Positions 16,187-24,886 of a stretch of 64,000 nucleotides of DNA are shown one piece after another. The notes under the pieces were generated by a model, which worked only from the letters and a program-made list of their open reading frames with translations, had not been told where the DNA came from and did not search any database. Each line of letters opens with the position of its first letter. Within the stretch, counting starts at the first letter, position 1. Made by a program: the position numbers and the translations under genes. Source of the stretch: Pseudofrankia inefficax (lineage in GTDB: Bacteria > Actinomycetota > Actinomycetes > Frankiales > Frankiaceae); assembly GCF_000166135.1 (NCBI RefSeq), contig NC_014666.1, positions 6,572,001-6,636,000 on the forward strand, written 5' to 3'.

Positions 16187-17482
16187 TTACTTGTCGTTGC
16201 CGGCCTGGTGGGCGGCGACGGCCTGGCGGACGACGTGGTGGAACTGGCGGATCATCAGCTCCATGTCGGACAGGTGGAACTGCTGCAGCGCCCGGTTGGC
16301 CAGCGCCGAGTAGGACGCCTCGACCGTGTTCGTGTCCTGCATGGCGAACTCGATGGTCGAGTCGACCACGACCTCCTGGGCGAGGCGCTCGGAGGCGGTC
16401 TTCGGCTCGGGGAAGTAGATGTCGACCTCGTAGTTGTGGCCGCCCACCGAGTCCGGGATGTACTGGTAGGTGATGACGTAGCCGCGGCCCCACAGCTGGA
16501 TCGACAGGTTCGGGAACAGCCAGTACTGGTCGTTGCTCCAGTACCGGACCTCGCCCGGGTTGCGCTCCGGCGTGAGGTACCCGAGGTCCTCGCGCAGGTC
16601 GTCCGGGCCGAACAGGCCGGCGCGGAACAGCTTGTAGATCCAGTCCTCGTTGCGCTCGGGCGGGCCGACGGAGCCCTGCTTCTTCTTCAGCGGCGGCGGG
16701 CCGGGCACCGAGGTCAGCATGTGCGGCGCGAACAGGTCGTAGTGGTAGCTGTCCATCGGGGGGACGAGCTTCTCGGCCTGGTTCACGTCGACGTCGAGGA
16801 AACGGCCGTGCACGTAGGCCGGGTGGTACCACTCCAGCAGCGCGTCGATGCCGATCTTCCAGTTGCCCTTGACGTAGGTCCGGAACGACCAGTGGTTCGT
16901 GAACTTCTCGTACGGCCAGCACTCCAGCTCACGGACGAGCTTCTCGCCGAGGAACTCGCGCAGCGGCGGGGCGTCCGGGGAGAAGTTCACGAAGATGAAG
17001 CCGGCGAAGACCTCGCACTGCAGCTGCGGCATGCCCAGCTCGTCGTCGGGCAGCGAGTCGAAGAACTGGTCCCGCTTGGTGACGTAGCTGCACTTGCCGT
17101 CGAGCCCGTAGCGCCAGCCGTGGTACTTGCACTGGAACTGGCGGGCCGAGCCCTTGGACTCCTCGGCCGGGTGCTCCTGCCAGACCACCTTGTTGCCGCG
17201 GTGGGCGCAGATGTTGTGCAGCGCGTAGACCTTGCCGTCGGTGTGGCGGCTGATCACGATCGAGCCGAGGCCCTTGAGCTCGCGGGTGAAGAACGTGCCG
17301 TTGCGCGGCAGCTGCTCGATCCGGCCGACCTTCAGCCAGGTCCGCTTGAAGATGGCCTCACGCTCGGCCTCGAAGAACTCCTCGGAGATCGAGTCCTCGT
17401 AGCTGACCGGTCCGGTGCCAAGCTCCGGGTAATCCAGCGTGTACTTCTCGCGGCCGGTAGCCAGCTTGTCGATGCTGGACAT
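16187..17482 (-). CDS. Rieske non-heme iron aromatic-ring-hydroxylating oxygenase, alpha subunit
   Basis: 431 aa. The Rieske [2Fe-2S] ligands are C92-x-H94 (CAH) and C118-x2-H121 (CKYH). The mononuclear iron site begins with H220 and H225 in EWYHPAYVH; Asp213 is the likely bridging acid. The length fits an alpha subunit. It dihydroxylates or monooxygenates an aromatic or alicyclic substrate with electrons from a reductase. No reductase, ferredoxin or classical beta subunit is adjacent, so electrons must come from elsewhere. It is followed after 14 bp by the 114-aa protein and then the TauD dioxygenase. The start at ATG 17482 has GGAGGGGG close upstream. Confidence 0.93.
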   Translation of the reverse strand: MSSIDKLATGREKYTLDYPELGTGPVSYEDSISEEFFEAEREAIFKRTWLKVGRIEQLPRNGTFFTRELKGLGSIVISRHTDGKVYALHNICAHRGNKVVWQEHPAEESKGSARQFQCKYHGWRYGLDGKCSYVTKRDQFFDSLPDDELGMPQLQCEVFAGFIFVNFSPDAPPLREFLGEKLVRELECWPYEKFTNHWSFRTYVKGNWKIGIDALLEWYHPAYVHGRFLDVDVNQAEKLVPPMDSYHYDLFAPHMLTSVPGPPPLKKKQGSVGPPERNEDWIYKLFRAGLFGPDDLREDLGYLTPERNPGEVRYWSNDQYWLFPNLSIQLWGRGYVITYQYIPDSVGGHNYEVDIYFPEPKTASERLAQEVVVDSTIEFAMQDTNTVEASYSALANRALQQFHLSDMELMIRQFHHVVRQAVAAHQAGNDK

Positions 17483-17606
17483 TCTCCACCCCCTCCTCGG
17501 GATGATCTCGGCCCGGAGCTGTTCCGTCCGGCGCCGATGTGCGGTGATGGGTCAGGTGTGGCCGGGTCGGTGTGGCCAGGTCTGGTGGCGCACCCGGACC
17601 GCGTGG

Positions 17607-18797
17607 CTAGACCACGCCGTCCGCGCGCAGCTGGGTGATCTCCTCGACCGAGCGGCCGAGGATCTCGTCGAGGACGCCGTCGGTGTGCGCACCGAGCTCG
17701 GGGCCCAGCCAGCGGATCTCGCCGGGCGTCTCGGACAGCGTCGGCACCACCCCGGGCACGGCGAGCGGGCCGATCCGGGACTCCTGGGTGGTGATCGTCC
17801 CGCGGTGGGCGTACTGCGGGTCGGCGAAGATGTCGGCGATCGAGTTGACCTTGCCGGCCGGCACGTCCTGCGCGCGGCAGCGGGTCACGACCTCGTCGCA
17901 GGTCAGCGAGCCGACCCACTCCGCCACGATCTTGTTGACCTCGTCGCGGGCCGCGAGCCGGTTCTGCTTCGGCCCGAACCGGTCCGGCGCGGACAGCTCG
18001 GGGCGACCCATCGCGAGCGCGAGCCGGCGGAACATGTCGTCGTGGGAGCAGGCGATCGCGACGTACTGGTCGTCGGCGGTCCGGTAGTGGCTGTGCGGGA
18101 CGACGTTGACCGTGTCCGCGCCCATCCGCTCCCGGACGTAGCCGTACCTCTGGTAGGCCGGGGCGAGCTCGTCGAGCGCCCGGAAGATCGTCTCGAACAG
18201 CGCGATGTCGACGACCTGGCCGCGGCCGGTGGCGTCCCGGGCCCGCAGCGCCATCAGCACCCCGATGACGCCGTACATCCCGGTCATGTAGTCGGCCAGC
18301 GAGGTGGAGCCGGGGGTGACCGGTACCCGGTCCGGCTCGCCGGCGAGGTAGGCCAGCCCCGAGAACGCGTGCGCGATCCGGGCGAAGCCCGGCAGGTCAC
18401 GCAGCGGCCCGCTCTGGCCGTAGGCGGAGACCCGCAGCATGATCGCCCGCGGGTTGATCTCCTGGACCGCCTCCGGGCCGAGGCCCCACTTCTCCATGAC
18501 CCCGGGACGGAAGTTCTCGATGACGATGTCGGCCCAGGCGATCAGCTCGCGGACCAGCTCCAGGCCACGCGGGTCGGCGAAGTTGATCGTGACCGACCGC
18601 TTGTTCCGCGCCTCGGACAGCCAGACCAGCGTGTCGCCACACTCAGTGTCGGTGCCGAAGCGACGCAGGTGGTCACCGCCACCGGGACGCTCGACCTTGA
18701 CTACCTCAGCCCCGAACTCCCCCAGCACCGTGGCGCAGAAGGGCCCGGCGATGAACGTGCCGAGATCGAGAACCTTGACGCCGTCGAGCGCGTGCAT
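17607..18797 (-). CDS. CaiB/BaiF (class III) CoA-transferase family protein
   Basis: 396 aa from ATG 18797, with GGAGGAG seven bases upstream. The frame extends to 18917 but without a better start. It begins LDGVKVLDLGTFIAGPFCAT, and KVERPGGGDHLRRFG and NFRPGVMEKWGLG are family hallmarks. The family transfers CoA between acids, or acts as a racemase. At the position of the catalytic aspartate in formyl-CoA transferase (usually GYD or GFD before a QA-SG motif) this protein reads GFARIAHAFSG, with Ala139 in place of Asp. It may therefore have a different or lost transferase activity. It lies upstream of the Rieske operon on the same strand (124-bp gap) and is divergent from the F420-type oxidoreductase. 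Confidence 0.88.
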   Translation of the reverse strand: MHALDGVKVLDLGTFIAGPFCATVLGEFGAEVVKVERPGGGDHLRRFGTDTECGDTLVWLSEARNKRSVTINFADPRGLELVRELIAWADIVIENFRPGVMEKWGLGPEAVQEINPRAIMLRVSAYGQSGPLRDLPGFARIAHAFSGLAYLAGEPDRVPVTPGSTSLADYMTGMYGVIGVLMALRARDATGRGQVVDIALFETIFRALDELAPAYQRYGYVRERMGADTVNVVPHSHYRTADDQYVAIACSHDDMFRRLALAMGRPELSAPDRFGPKQNRLAARDEVNKIVAEWVGSLTCDEVVTRCRAQDVPAGKVNSIADIFADPQYAHRGTITTQESRIGPLAVPGVVPTLSETPGEIRWLGPELGAHTDGVLDEILGRSVEEITQLRADGVV

Positions 18798-18937
18798 GCC
18801 GTAACTCCTCCATTCGCGTCCCCAGAACCGCCACTCTGACCTGCGAGAACCATCATTCCACAAATCTGAGAACGGCGCTACCCTGGATCGGACGTCGTCT
18901 TTCGCGTGAGCGAGCATGTTATGTTCGGAGGGTGATA

Positions 18938-19900
18938 ATGGTCCGCCCGTTCCGCTTTGCCGTCCAGGGGACCAAGGCCAAGTCCGGCGCCGAGTGGCGC
19001 GACCTGGCCCAGGAGGCCGAGGACCTCGGGTACTCGACCCTGTTCGTGGCCGACCACTATCTGGGCGGAGGGCCGGCGAACCGGGCTGCGAGCATGCCGC
19101 CGCAGCACCTCGCCCCGATCAGCTCGATGGCGATGGCCGCGGCCGTCACCACGACGCTGCGGGTGGGCTGCCGGGTCTTCTGCGCCGACTACCACGTTCC
19201 CGCCGCACTGGTGAAGGAGGCGGCGACGATCGACCTGCTCTCCGACGGCCGGATGGAGTTCGGCATCGGCGCGGGCTGGAACGAGATCGAGTTCGACGCG
19301 ATGGGGCTGACCTACCTGCCCGCGCCGCGCCGCATCGACAAGCTCGTCGAGGTCGTAGCGCTGGCCAAGGCGCACTGGTCCGGCGAGCCGATCGAGCTGG
19401 ACGGCCAGCACGTCAAGGTCTCCGGCTACCGCGGCCTCCCGTTGCCGGTCCAGCAGCCGCGGCCCCCGATCATGGTCGGTGGCGGCAAGAAGCGCATCCT
19501 GTCGTTCGCCGCCCGCGAGGCCGACATCGTGAGCATCTCGAACACGCCGTTCGTCGCGATCAACGAGGACGGGCTGACCCCCTCCGAGGAGCTCGCCCGC
19601 CGGGTCGGGTACGTACGAGCGGCCGCGGGCGACCGCCTGGAGCAGCTCGACATCGAGGGCTCGCCATGGTTCGCCGAGATCACCACGGACACCGTCGAGG
19701 CCACGGAGCGGATCGCGGGCTGGGCGCAGACCACCCCCGAGGTCATCGCGGCGCATCCGAACGTGCTACTCGGCACCCTCGACGAGATCATCGAGCGGCT
19801 TGTCGAGCGCCGGGAGGCCTTCGGCGTGAACTATGTCAGCGTCCAGCAGGGCCAGCTGCGGACGTTCGCGCCCATCGTCGCCGCGCTGGCCGGGAAGTAA
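18938..19900 (+). CDS. LLM-class F420-dependent oxidoreductase
   Basis: 320 aa from ATG 18938, which has GGAGG six bases upstream; a GTG at 18932 in the same frame overlaps that ribosome site and is less likely. It has a TIM-barrel luciferase-like fold with segments FVADHYLGGG, DLLSDGRMEFGIGAGWNEIEF and PPIMVGGGKKRILSFAARE, typical of actinobacterial F420 enzymes. It would transfer hydride between F420 and a substrate. It diverges from the CoA-transferase gene and begins a plus-strand series with the CitE-like lyase, aldehyde dehydrogenase and P450. The substrate is unknown. Confidence 0.88.
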   Translation: MVRPFRFAVQGTKAKSGAEWRDLAQEAEDLGYSTLFVADHYLGGGPANRAASMPPQHLAPISSMAMAAAVTTTLRVGCRVFCADYHVPAALVKEAATIDLLSDGRMEFGIGAGWNEIEFDAMGLTYLPAPRRIDKLVEVVALAKAHWSGEPIELDGQHVKVSGYRGLPLPVQQPRPPIMVGGGKKRILSFAAREADIVSISNTPFVAINEDGLTPSEELARRVGYVRAAAGDRLEQLDIEGSPWFAEITTDTVEATERIAGWAQTTPEVIAAHPNVLLGTLDEIIERLVERREAFGVNYVSVQQGQLRTFAPIVAALAGK

Positions 19901-20043
19901 CCGCGCCGGCCATCCGGCCCGACCGCTCCCCAGTCCGACCGCTACCCCAGCCCGGCGGCCGTCCGGGCCAGGGGATGAGAACCTCGCCCGATCGAACGCG
20001 GCCAGGCAGAGCGCCGGCCTCGCACAGAACAGCAGGAGGATCC

Positions 20044-20964
20044 GTGCGCGAACCGCGTGCCCGCCGCTCGGAGCTGGCCACCCCGGCCAGCAGCGAGAAG
20101 ATGTGCATGAAGGCCGGCAAGTCCGGAGCCGACCTGGTCTTCCTCGACCTCGAGGACGCCTGCGCGCCCCCTGTGAAGGAGTCCGCCCGCGCCATCGCCG
20201 TCGCCGCGCTCACCGGGCAGGACTGGGGGCACACCGTCCGGGCCGTCCGGGTGAACGGGCTGGACACCCCCTGGTGCCACGGCGACATCATCGAGATCGT
20301 CACCGGCGCCCGGGAGTCGCTGGACGTGCTGATCGTGCCCAAGGCGCGCTCGGCCCGGGACGTCTGGTGGGTCGACGTGCTGCTCACCCAGCTGGAGACG
20401 AAGCTCGGCCTGCGCAAGCGGATCGGCCTCGAGGTGCTCATCGAGGAGGCCGAGGGCCTCTCGAACGCCCCCGAGATCGCCAAGGCGAGCCCGCGGCTGG
20501 AGGCGATCATCTTCGGCGCCGGGGACCTGTCCGCCTCGCTGCACGCCCGGGTGGACGGCAACTTCGACCCGGTCGGGGAATACCCCGGCGACTTCTGGCA
20601 CTTCGCCAGGGTGCAGGTGCTCGCCGCCGCCCGCGGTGCCGGCATCGACGCGATCGACGCTCCCTACCCCGCCTACCTGAACCCGGACGGCTACCGCCAG
20701 GCGGCGACGCACGCGAGCCTGCTCGGCTTCGACGGCAAGTGGGCGATCCACCCGTCGCAGGTGCCGATCGCGAACGAGGTGTTCGCCCCGACCGAGGCGC
20801 AGATCGCCGAGGCCCGCGACTCGATCGAGGTGTACCGGGCCTCCGAGCGCGACGGCGTCGGGGCGATCGGCCGCGGCGGCCAGCTCGTCGACGCCGCCCA
20901 CATGCGCCTGGCCACGAACACGCTGCACCGCGCGGTGCTCGCCGGCCTCATCGACGAGGTCTGA
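20044..20964 (+). CDS. HpcH/HpaI aldolase/citrate lyase family protein (CitE-like CoA-ester lyase)
   Basis: 306 aa from GTG 20044, with AGGAGGA immediately upstream. The frame runs further upstream through the preceding gene in the wrong phase, so this start was chosen. FLDLEDACAPPVKESAR is the CitE signature; GLEVLIEEAEGL carries the metal-binding Glu and FGAGDLSASL a further acidic site; KWAIHPSQ is the C-terminal motif. Members cleave or form beta-hydroxyacyl-CoA bonds, or hydrolyse malyl- and citramalyl-CoA. It lies between an F420 enzyme and an aldehyde dehydrogenase and could release an aldehyde or acyl unit for them. Confidence 0.88.
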   Translation: MREPRARRSELATPASSEKMCMKAGKSGADLVFLDLEDACAPPVKESARAIAVAALTGQDWGHTVRAVRVNGLDTPWCHGDIIEIVTGARESLDVLIVPKARSARDVWWVDVLLTQLETKLGLRKRIGLEVLIEEAEGLSNAPEIAKASPRLEAIIFGAGDLSASLHARVDGNFDPVGEYPGDFWHFARVQVLAAARGAGIDAIDAPYPAYLNPDGYRQAATHASLLGFDGKWAIHPSQVPIANEVFAPTEAQIAEARDSIEVYRASERDGVGAIGRGGQLVDAAHMRLATNTLHRAVLAGLIDEV

Positions 20965-21010
20965 CACCACTTCCGCCCGGCCCCGGCCGGGTAAGCCCCC
21001 GGAGGGTCAC

Positions 21011-22462
21011 ATGCAGGTACAGGATCGACTGTTCATCGGTGGCGAGTGGGTCGCGCCGAGCGGCACCGACACCTTCGACGTCGTCTCGCCAGCCACCGAG
21101 GAGGTCATCGCCCGGGTCGCCGAGCCGACGACCGTGGACGTGGACAAGGCGGTGGCCGCGGCCCGCGCCGCGTTCGACGAGGGTCCCTGGCCCCGGCTGC
21201 CGGTCGCCGAGCGGGTGGCCGCGGTCCGCCGCCTCGCGGCGCTCTACAAGCCGGGCCGCGGCGAGCTCGCGAAGATCATCAGCTCCGAGATGGGCGCCCC
21301 GATCAGCTTCGCCAAGCTCGGCCACGTCGCCATCCCGATGTTCATGATGAACGCCTTCGCGGGCATCGCCGAGAACCTCGAGTGGGAGGAGCGCCGGCCC
21401 GGCTTCTACGGCCAGGACATCCTGGTGCGCAAGGAGCCCGTCGGCGTCGTCGGCGCGATCGTCCCGTGGAACATGCCGATGCACCTGACGATCGGCAAGC
21501 TGATCCCCGCGCTGCTCGCCGGCTGCTCGGTGGTGCTGAAGCCGTCGCCGGAGACGCCGCTGGACGCCTACTGGCTGGCGGACCTGCTCACCAGGGCCGA
21601 GCTGCCGGCCGGCCTGGTCAGCATCCTGCCGGCCGGCCGCGAGGTGGGCGAGTACCTGGTCTCCCACCCCGGCGTCGACAAGATCTCGTTCACCGGGTCC
21701 ACGGCCGCCGGCCGCAAGGTCGCGGCGGCCTGCGGCGCGAACCTCAAGCGGGTGGGCCTGGAGCTCGGCGGCAAGTCCGCCGCCGTGGTGCTCGACGACG
21801 CCGACCCGGCGGCGATGGCCAAGGGCGTCCAGGTCGCCGGCCTGATGAACAGCGGCCAGGCCTGCGTCGCGCAGACCCGGGTCCTGGTTCCGCGGTCGCG
21901 CTACGCCGAGTACGTGGACGCGCTGGCCGCGATGGTCGCGGGCCTGCCGACCGGCGACCCGTCCGACCCGAGCACCGAGGTCGGCCCGCTGGTCGCCCAG
22001 CGCCAGCAGGACCGGGTCCGGGGCTACATCGAGATCGGCCAGAAGGAGGGTGCTCGGCTCGTCACCGGCGGCACCGACCTGCCGGCCGGGGTCGACCGCG
22101 GCTGGTACGTCCGCCCGACGCTGTTCGCCGACGTCGAGCCCTCCATGCGGATCGCGCAGGAGGAGATCTTCGGCCCGGTCCTCTCGGTGCTCCCGTACAC
22201 CGACGAGGCCGAGGCCATCAGGATCGCCGACGCGACCGAGTACGGCCTGTCCGGCTCGGTGTGGACGGCGGACGTCGAGCGCGGCCTGGGTGTCGCCCGG
22301 CGGGTGCGCAGCGGCACCTTCGGCGTGAACGAGGCCTACAGCATGGACCCGGCGGCGCCGTTCGGCGGCGTGAAGGCGTCCGGCATCGGCCGCGAGCTGG
22401 GTAAGGAAGGTATCGAGGGCTTCCTCGACTCCAAGTCGATCTCGGTCGCCGCCGGTCGCTAG
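21011..22462 (+). CDS. NAD(P)-dependent aldehyde dehydrogenase
   Basis: 483 aa from ATG 21011, with GGAGGG upstream. The catalytic cysteine is C285 in SGQACVAQTR and the general base is E251 in LELGGKS, the normal 34-residue spacing. The oxyanion Asn lies in VPWNMPMH. It oxidises an aldehyde to the acid. It is 46 bp after the CitE-like gene, so it may oxidise an aldehyde from that lyase or from the downstream P450. Nothing suggests an acyl-CoA-forming enzyme. Confidence 0.93.
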   Translation: MQVQDRLFIGGEWVAPSGTDTFDVVSPATEEVIARVAEPTTVDVDKAVAAARAAFDEGPWPRLPVAERVAAVRRLAALYKPGRGELAKIISSEMGAPISFAKLGHVAIPMFMMNAFAGIAENLEWEERRPGFYGQDILVRKEPVGVVGAIVPWNMPMHLTIGKLIPALLAGCSVVLKPSPETPLDAYWLADLLTRAELPAGLVSILPAGREVGEYLVSHPGVDKISFTGSTAAGRKVAAACGANLKRVGLELGGKSAAVVLDDADPAAMAKGVQVAGLMNSGQACVAQTRVLVPRSRYAEYVDALAAMVAGLPTGDPSDPSTEVGPLVAQRQQDRVRGYIEIGQKEGARLVTGGTDLPAGVDRGWYVRPTLFADVEPSMRIAQEEIFGPVLSVLPYTDEAEAIRIADATEYGLSGSVWTADVERGLGVARRVRSGTFGVNEAYSMDPAAPFGGVKASGIGRELGKEGIEGFLDSKSISVAAGR

Positions 22463-22570
22463 GCCAGCGGCTGGGCCGGGCGCCGCCAGGTTGCCCGGCC
22501 CAGCCAGAGCGCGACTGGAGCGGGCGCCGCGTCCGGTGCGGTACGTTGTGGATGTCAGCTTTCCGTTTCG

Positions 22571-22605
22571 GAGAACGCTGCTCTCGCTTAGAATAACGTC
22601 GTTAT
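22571..22605. promoter_or_regulatory. Two adjacent palindromes upstream of the P450 gene
   Basis: GAGAAC-GCT-GCTCTC at 22571-22585 has one mismatch to the GAGAAY-NNN-RTTCTC pattern found at 47858 and 55177. ATAACG-T-CGTTAT at 22593-22605 is a perfect 13-bp palindrome. The pair lies about 70-105 bp upstream of the GTG start at 22676, a plausible promoter-operator region. Confidence 0.45.
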
Positions 22606-22675
22606 CCTCGTCACAGCCGCGACGAGAACCCCCGTCCCACGCCCGGCCGGCGTCGCGGCGTCGAAGGGAGCACCT

Positions 22676-24055
22676 GTGTCTGCTGAGGCCAAGAACGGGC
22701 CGGCGGCTGCTGAGGCCGAGAACGGGCCTGAGGCGTCTGAGGCCAAGACCGGGCCTGTGGCGAACGACCTCGAGTCGTTGGACTTCTTCCTCGGCAGGGA
22801 CCTCGTCGACGATCCGTACCCGTACTTCGACGAGCTGCGGTCCAAGTGCCCGGTGTACCGGGAGCCGCACCACAACGTGCTGATGGTCACCGGCTACGAC
22901 GAGGGCGTCCAGGTCCTGCAGGACGTCGAGAACTTCTCCTCGGTGACCTCGGTGACCGGCCCGTTCCCCGGCTTCCCGGTCCCCGTCGAGGGCCGCGACG
23001 ACGTCGCCGAGCTGATCGCGCAGCACCGCGACTCGCTGCCCTTCAGCGACCAGCTGCCGACGATGGACCCGCCGACGCACACGGACCACCGTGCACTGCT
23101 GATGAAGATGATCACCCCGAAGCGCCTCAAGGAGAACGAGGAGTGGATGGGCGGGATCACCGACCAGCTCCTCGACACCCTGCTGGAGCGGGGCAAGGGT
23201 GAGTTCGTCGGCGAGTTCGCCGGGCCGCTCGCGCTGCTGGTCATCGCCGACCTGCTCGGCGTGCCGCCGGAGGACCACCCCGAGTTCATCAAGCAGCTCA
23301 ACCGCTCCAACGTCGGCGGTGGCATCGGCTCCAGCAGCGGCGAGTCCCTGGCGCACAACCCGCTGGAGTTCCTCTACGGGAAGTTCGCCGGCTACATCGA
23401 GGACCGCCGCAAGGAGCCGCGCGGCGACGTGCTCACCGGCCTCGCCCAGGCGACCTTCCCCGACGGCACGACCCCCGAGGTCATCGACGTCTGCCGGGTC
23501 GCCGCCAACCTGTTCTCGGCCGGCCAGGAGACCACGGTCCGGCTGGTGAGCACCGCGGCGAAGCTGATCGCCGAGGACCCGGAGCTGCAGGCGACGCTGC
23601 GCGCCAACCCCGAGAAGGTGCCGAACTTCCTCGAGGAGGTGCTGCGGACGGAGAGCCCGATCAAGGGCGACTTCCGGATGTCCAAGTGCCCCGTCTCGGT
23701 CGGCGGGGTCGACGTCCCGGCCGGTGCCACTCTCATGATCGTCAACGGCGCCGCCAACCGCGACCCGCGCCACTTCGACGACCCGGCGACGTTCGACATC
23801 AGCCGGGCGAACGCGCGGCACCACATCGCGTTCGGCCGCGGCATCCACACCTGCCCAGGCGCCCCGCTGGCCCGGGCCGAGGCGAGGGTCGCCATCCAGC
23901 GGCTGCTGGAGCGCACCAGCGACATCCGGCTGGACCCGGGCCTGCACGGTTCCGCCGAGAACCCCAAGTACCGCTACATGCCGACGTTCATCCTGCGCGG
24001 GCTGCTCTTCCTGGGCCTGGAGGTCACGCCGGCGCAGGTCGCGGTCGAGGCGTGA
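22676..24055 (+). CDS. Cytochrome P450
   Basis: 459 aa from GTG 22676, with AAGGGAG upstream. The I-helix motif AGQETTVRL is near residue 283, ExxR is in EEVLRTES, and heme ligand C393 is in FGRGIHTCPG. It is a soluble class I bacterial P450. The first 30 residues are not typical: three 9-residue repeats (AEAKNGPAA, AEAENGPEA, SEAKTGPVA) precede the normal N-terminus near NDLESLDFF. It hydroxylates an unknown substrate with electrons from the ferredoxin encoded directly downstream, whose start overlaps this stop (TGATG). Confidence 0.95.
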   Translation: MSAEAKNGPAAAEAENGPEASEAKTGPVANDLESLDFFLGRDLVDDPYPYFDELRSKCPVYREPHHNVLMVTGYDEGVQVLQDVENFSSVTSVTGPFPGFPVPVEGRDDVAELIAQHRDSLPFSDQLPTMDPPTHTDHRALLMKMITPKRLKENEEWMGGITDQLLDTLLERGKGEFVGEFAGPLALLVIADLLGVPPEDHPEFIKQLNRSNVGGGIGSSSGESLAHNPLEFLYGKFAGYIEDRRKEPRGDVLTGLAQATFPDGTTPEVIDVCRVAANLFSAGQETTVRLVSTAAKLIAEDPELQATLRANPEKVPNFLEEVLRTESPIKGDFRMSKCPVSVGGVDVPAGATLMIVNGAANRDPRHFDDPATFDISRANARHHIAFGRGIHTCPGAPLARAEARVAIQRLLERTSDIRLDPGLHGSAENPKYRYMPTFILRGLLFLGLEVTPAQVAVEA

Positions 24056-24243
24056 TGAAGGTCTTCATCGACGACGACAACTGTCGCGGGCACGGCGTCT
24101 GCGCGGCCGAGTGCCCGCAGGTCTTCGTCGTCAACGACGACGGCTACGGCGAGGTGATCGTCGACGAGGTGCCGGCCGAGTTGGAGGACGCGGTCCGCGT
24201 CGTCGCCACGCACTGCCCGGAGCGTGCCATCACAGTGGAGTGA
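24055..24243 (+). CDS. Ferredoxin, [3Fe-4S]-type, partner of the P450
   Basis: 62 aa from ATG 24055, sharing one base with the P450 stop. The cluster motif CRGHGVCAAECP has His-Gly where a classical [4Fe-4S] ferredoxin has its second cysteine, and the last ligand is in THCPERA. This three-cysteine pattern is typical of [3Fe-4S] ferredoxins that feed actinobacterial P450s. The acidic surface (DDDN, DEVPAELED) fits docking to a P450. No ferredoxin reductase is nearby. Confidence 0.92.
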   Translation: MKVFIDDDNCRGHGVCAAECPQVFVVNDDGYGEVIVDEVPAELEDAVRVVATHCPERAITVE

Positions 24244-24256
24244 CCTGGCGCGACGG

Positions 24257-24288
24257 CGGGCGGTGGCGGGTTCTCCCGCCACCGCCCG
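24257..24288 (+). terminator. Strong rho-independent-like terminator after the ferredoxin gene
   Basis: CGGGCGGTGGCGGG (24257-24270) and its exact complement (24275-24288) form a perfect 14-bp stem with a TTCT loop, followed by TT. It starts 14 bp after the ferredoxin stop. Confidence 0.75.
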
Positions 24289-24332
24289 TTTGGCGTCCTG
24301 GGCCGGTCTCAGAGGCCGGTTCGGAAGCCGGT

Positions 24333-24623
24333 TCAGAAGCCGGTGATGATGGCCGCGTTGCAGTCGGCCGCGGCCTGGCGCAGCGGGATCGCCTTGGCGT
24401 AGGCCTCCGACGTGTACCAGGCCTTCGCCTCCTCGACCGAGTCGAACTCGAGGATGACCGTCTGGTTGCCGTGCCACTCCCCCTCGAGGACCTCGGTGGC
24501 CGGTCCGACGGCCAGCGGCCGAGCGGTGTGGCCCGCGAACGACGCCATGGCCAGCTTGCTGTACTCGGCCATCCCGTCCGGGTCGTTGATCGCCTCGGTG
24601 AAAACGACATACGCCTTCGGCAT
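24333..24623 (-). CDS. DUF1330 family small protein
   Basis: 96 aa from ATG 24623, with GAGGAG about 11 bases upstream. It begins MPKAYVVFTEAINDPDGM and contains EGEWHGNQTVILEFDSVEEA followed by AWYTSEAYAKAIPLR, the dimeric alpha/beta-barrel pattern of DUF1330 proteins. The biochemical role of the family is unknown. It stands alone, convergent with the ferredoxin gene; direct repeats of AAGCCGGTTC lie just after its stop (24305-24345). Confidence 0.85.
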   Translation of the reverse strand: MPKAYVVFTEAINDPDGMAEYSKLAMASFAGHTARPLAVGPATEVLEGEWHGNQTVILEFDSVEEAKAWYTSEAYAKAIPLRQAAADCNAAIITGF

Positions 24624-24743
24624 GCGCTCGGCTCTCCTCAGGTCAGTTCGCAGGTCCAGACGTCGTCGACGTCGCTCCGGCCATCCTCGTCCGTCCCCAC
24701 CATCCGGCGCGACGTCTGCAGCCCACACGGGACAAAACGGAGA

Positions 24744-24818
24744 TGATCGCCGTTTCGGCCCTCGGGTGGTTGTGATCGGGGCTGGTTTACGACCACGGGA
24801 GGGCCGAGACGGCGATCA
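24744..24818. repeat. 75-bp dispersed inverted-repeat element, copy 1
   Basis: It begins TGATCGCCGTTTCGGCCCTC and ends with the complement of the same 20-mer (one mismatch), so it can form a long hairpin; inner TGGT and ACCA also pair. Three further copies of exactly 75 bp are at 51113, 58406 and 61192. It is intergenic, upstream of the DUF1330 gene and downstream of an F420-type oxidoreductase. No target-site duplication is evident. Confidence 0.85.
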
Positions 24819-24886
24819 AGGAGGCGGATCCGCCGAGCTCATGGCCGGCGGGGCGGGAGGGGCCTCGGCTGCGGGAGGGGCCTCGG

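Noticed and set aside
18845-18859. GAGAACCATCATTCC as a further site of the GAGAAY-NNN-RTTCTC family
   Set aside because: The right half-site matches only with a different spacer and mismatches, so it was not listed as a feature.
20948-23947. A 999-codon open frame on the minus strand, antisense to the aldehyde dehydrogenase and P450
   Set aside because: It lies opposite two well-supported genes and its composition is that of high-GC antisense frames (Arg-, Val- and Gly-rich, no family motif).
24744-24818. The 75-bp element as a simple rho-independent terminator
   Set aside because: It has a conserved fixed length and ends in four places, lies upstream of a gene in some cases, and lacks a T tract.
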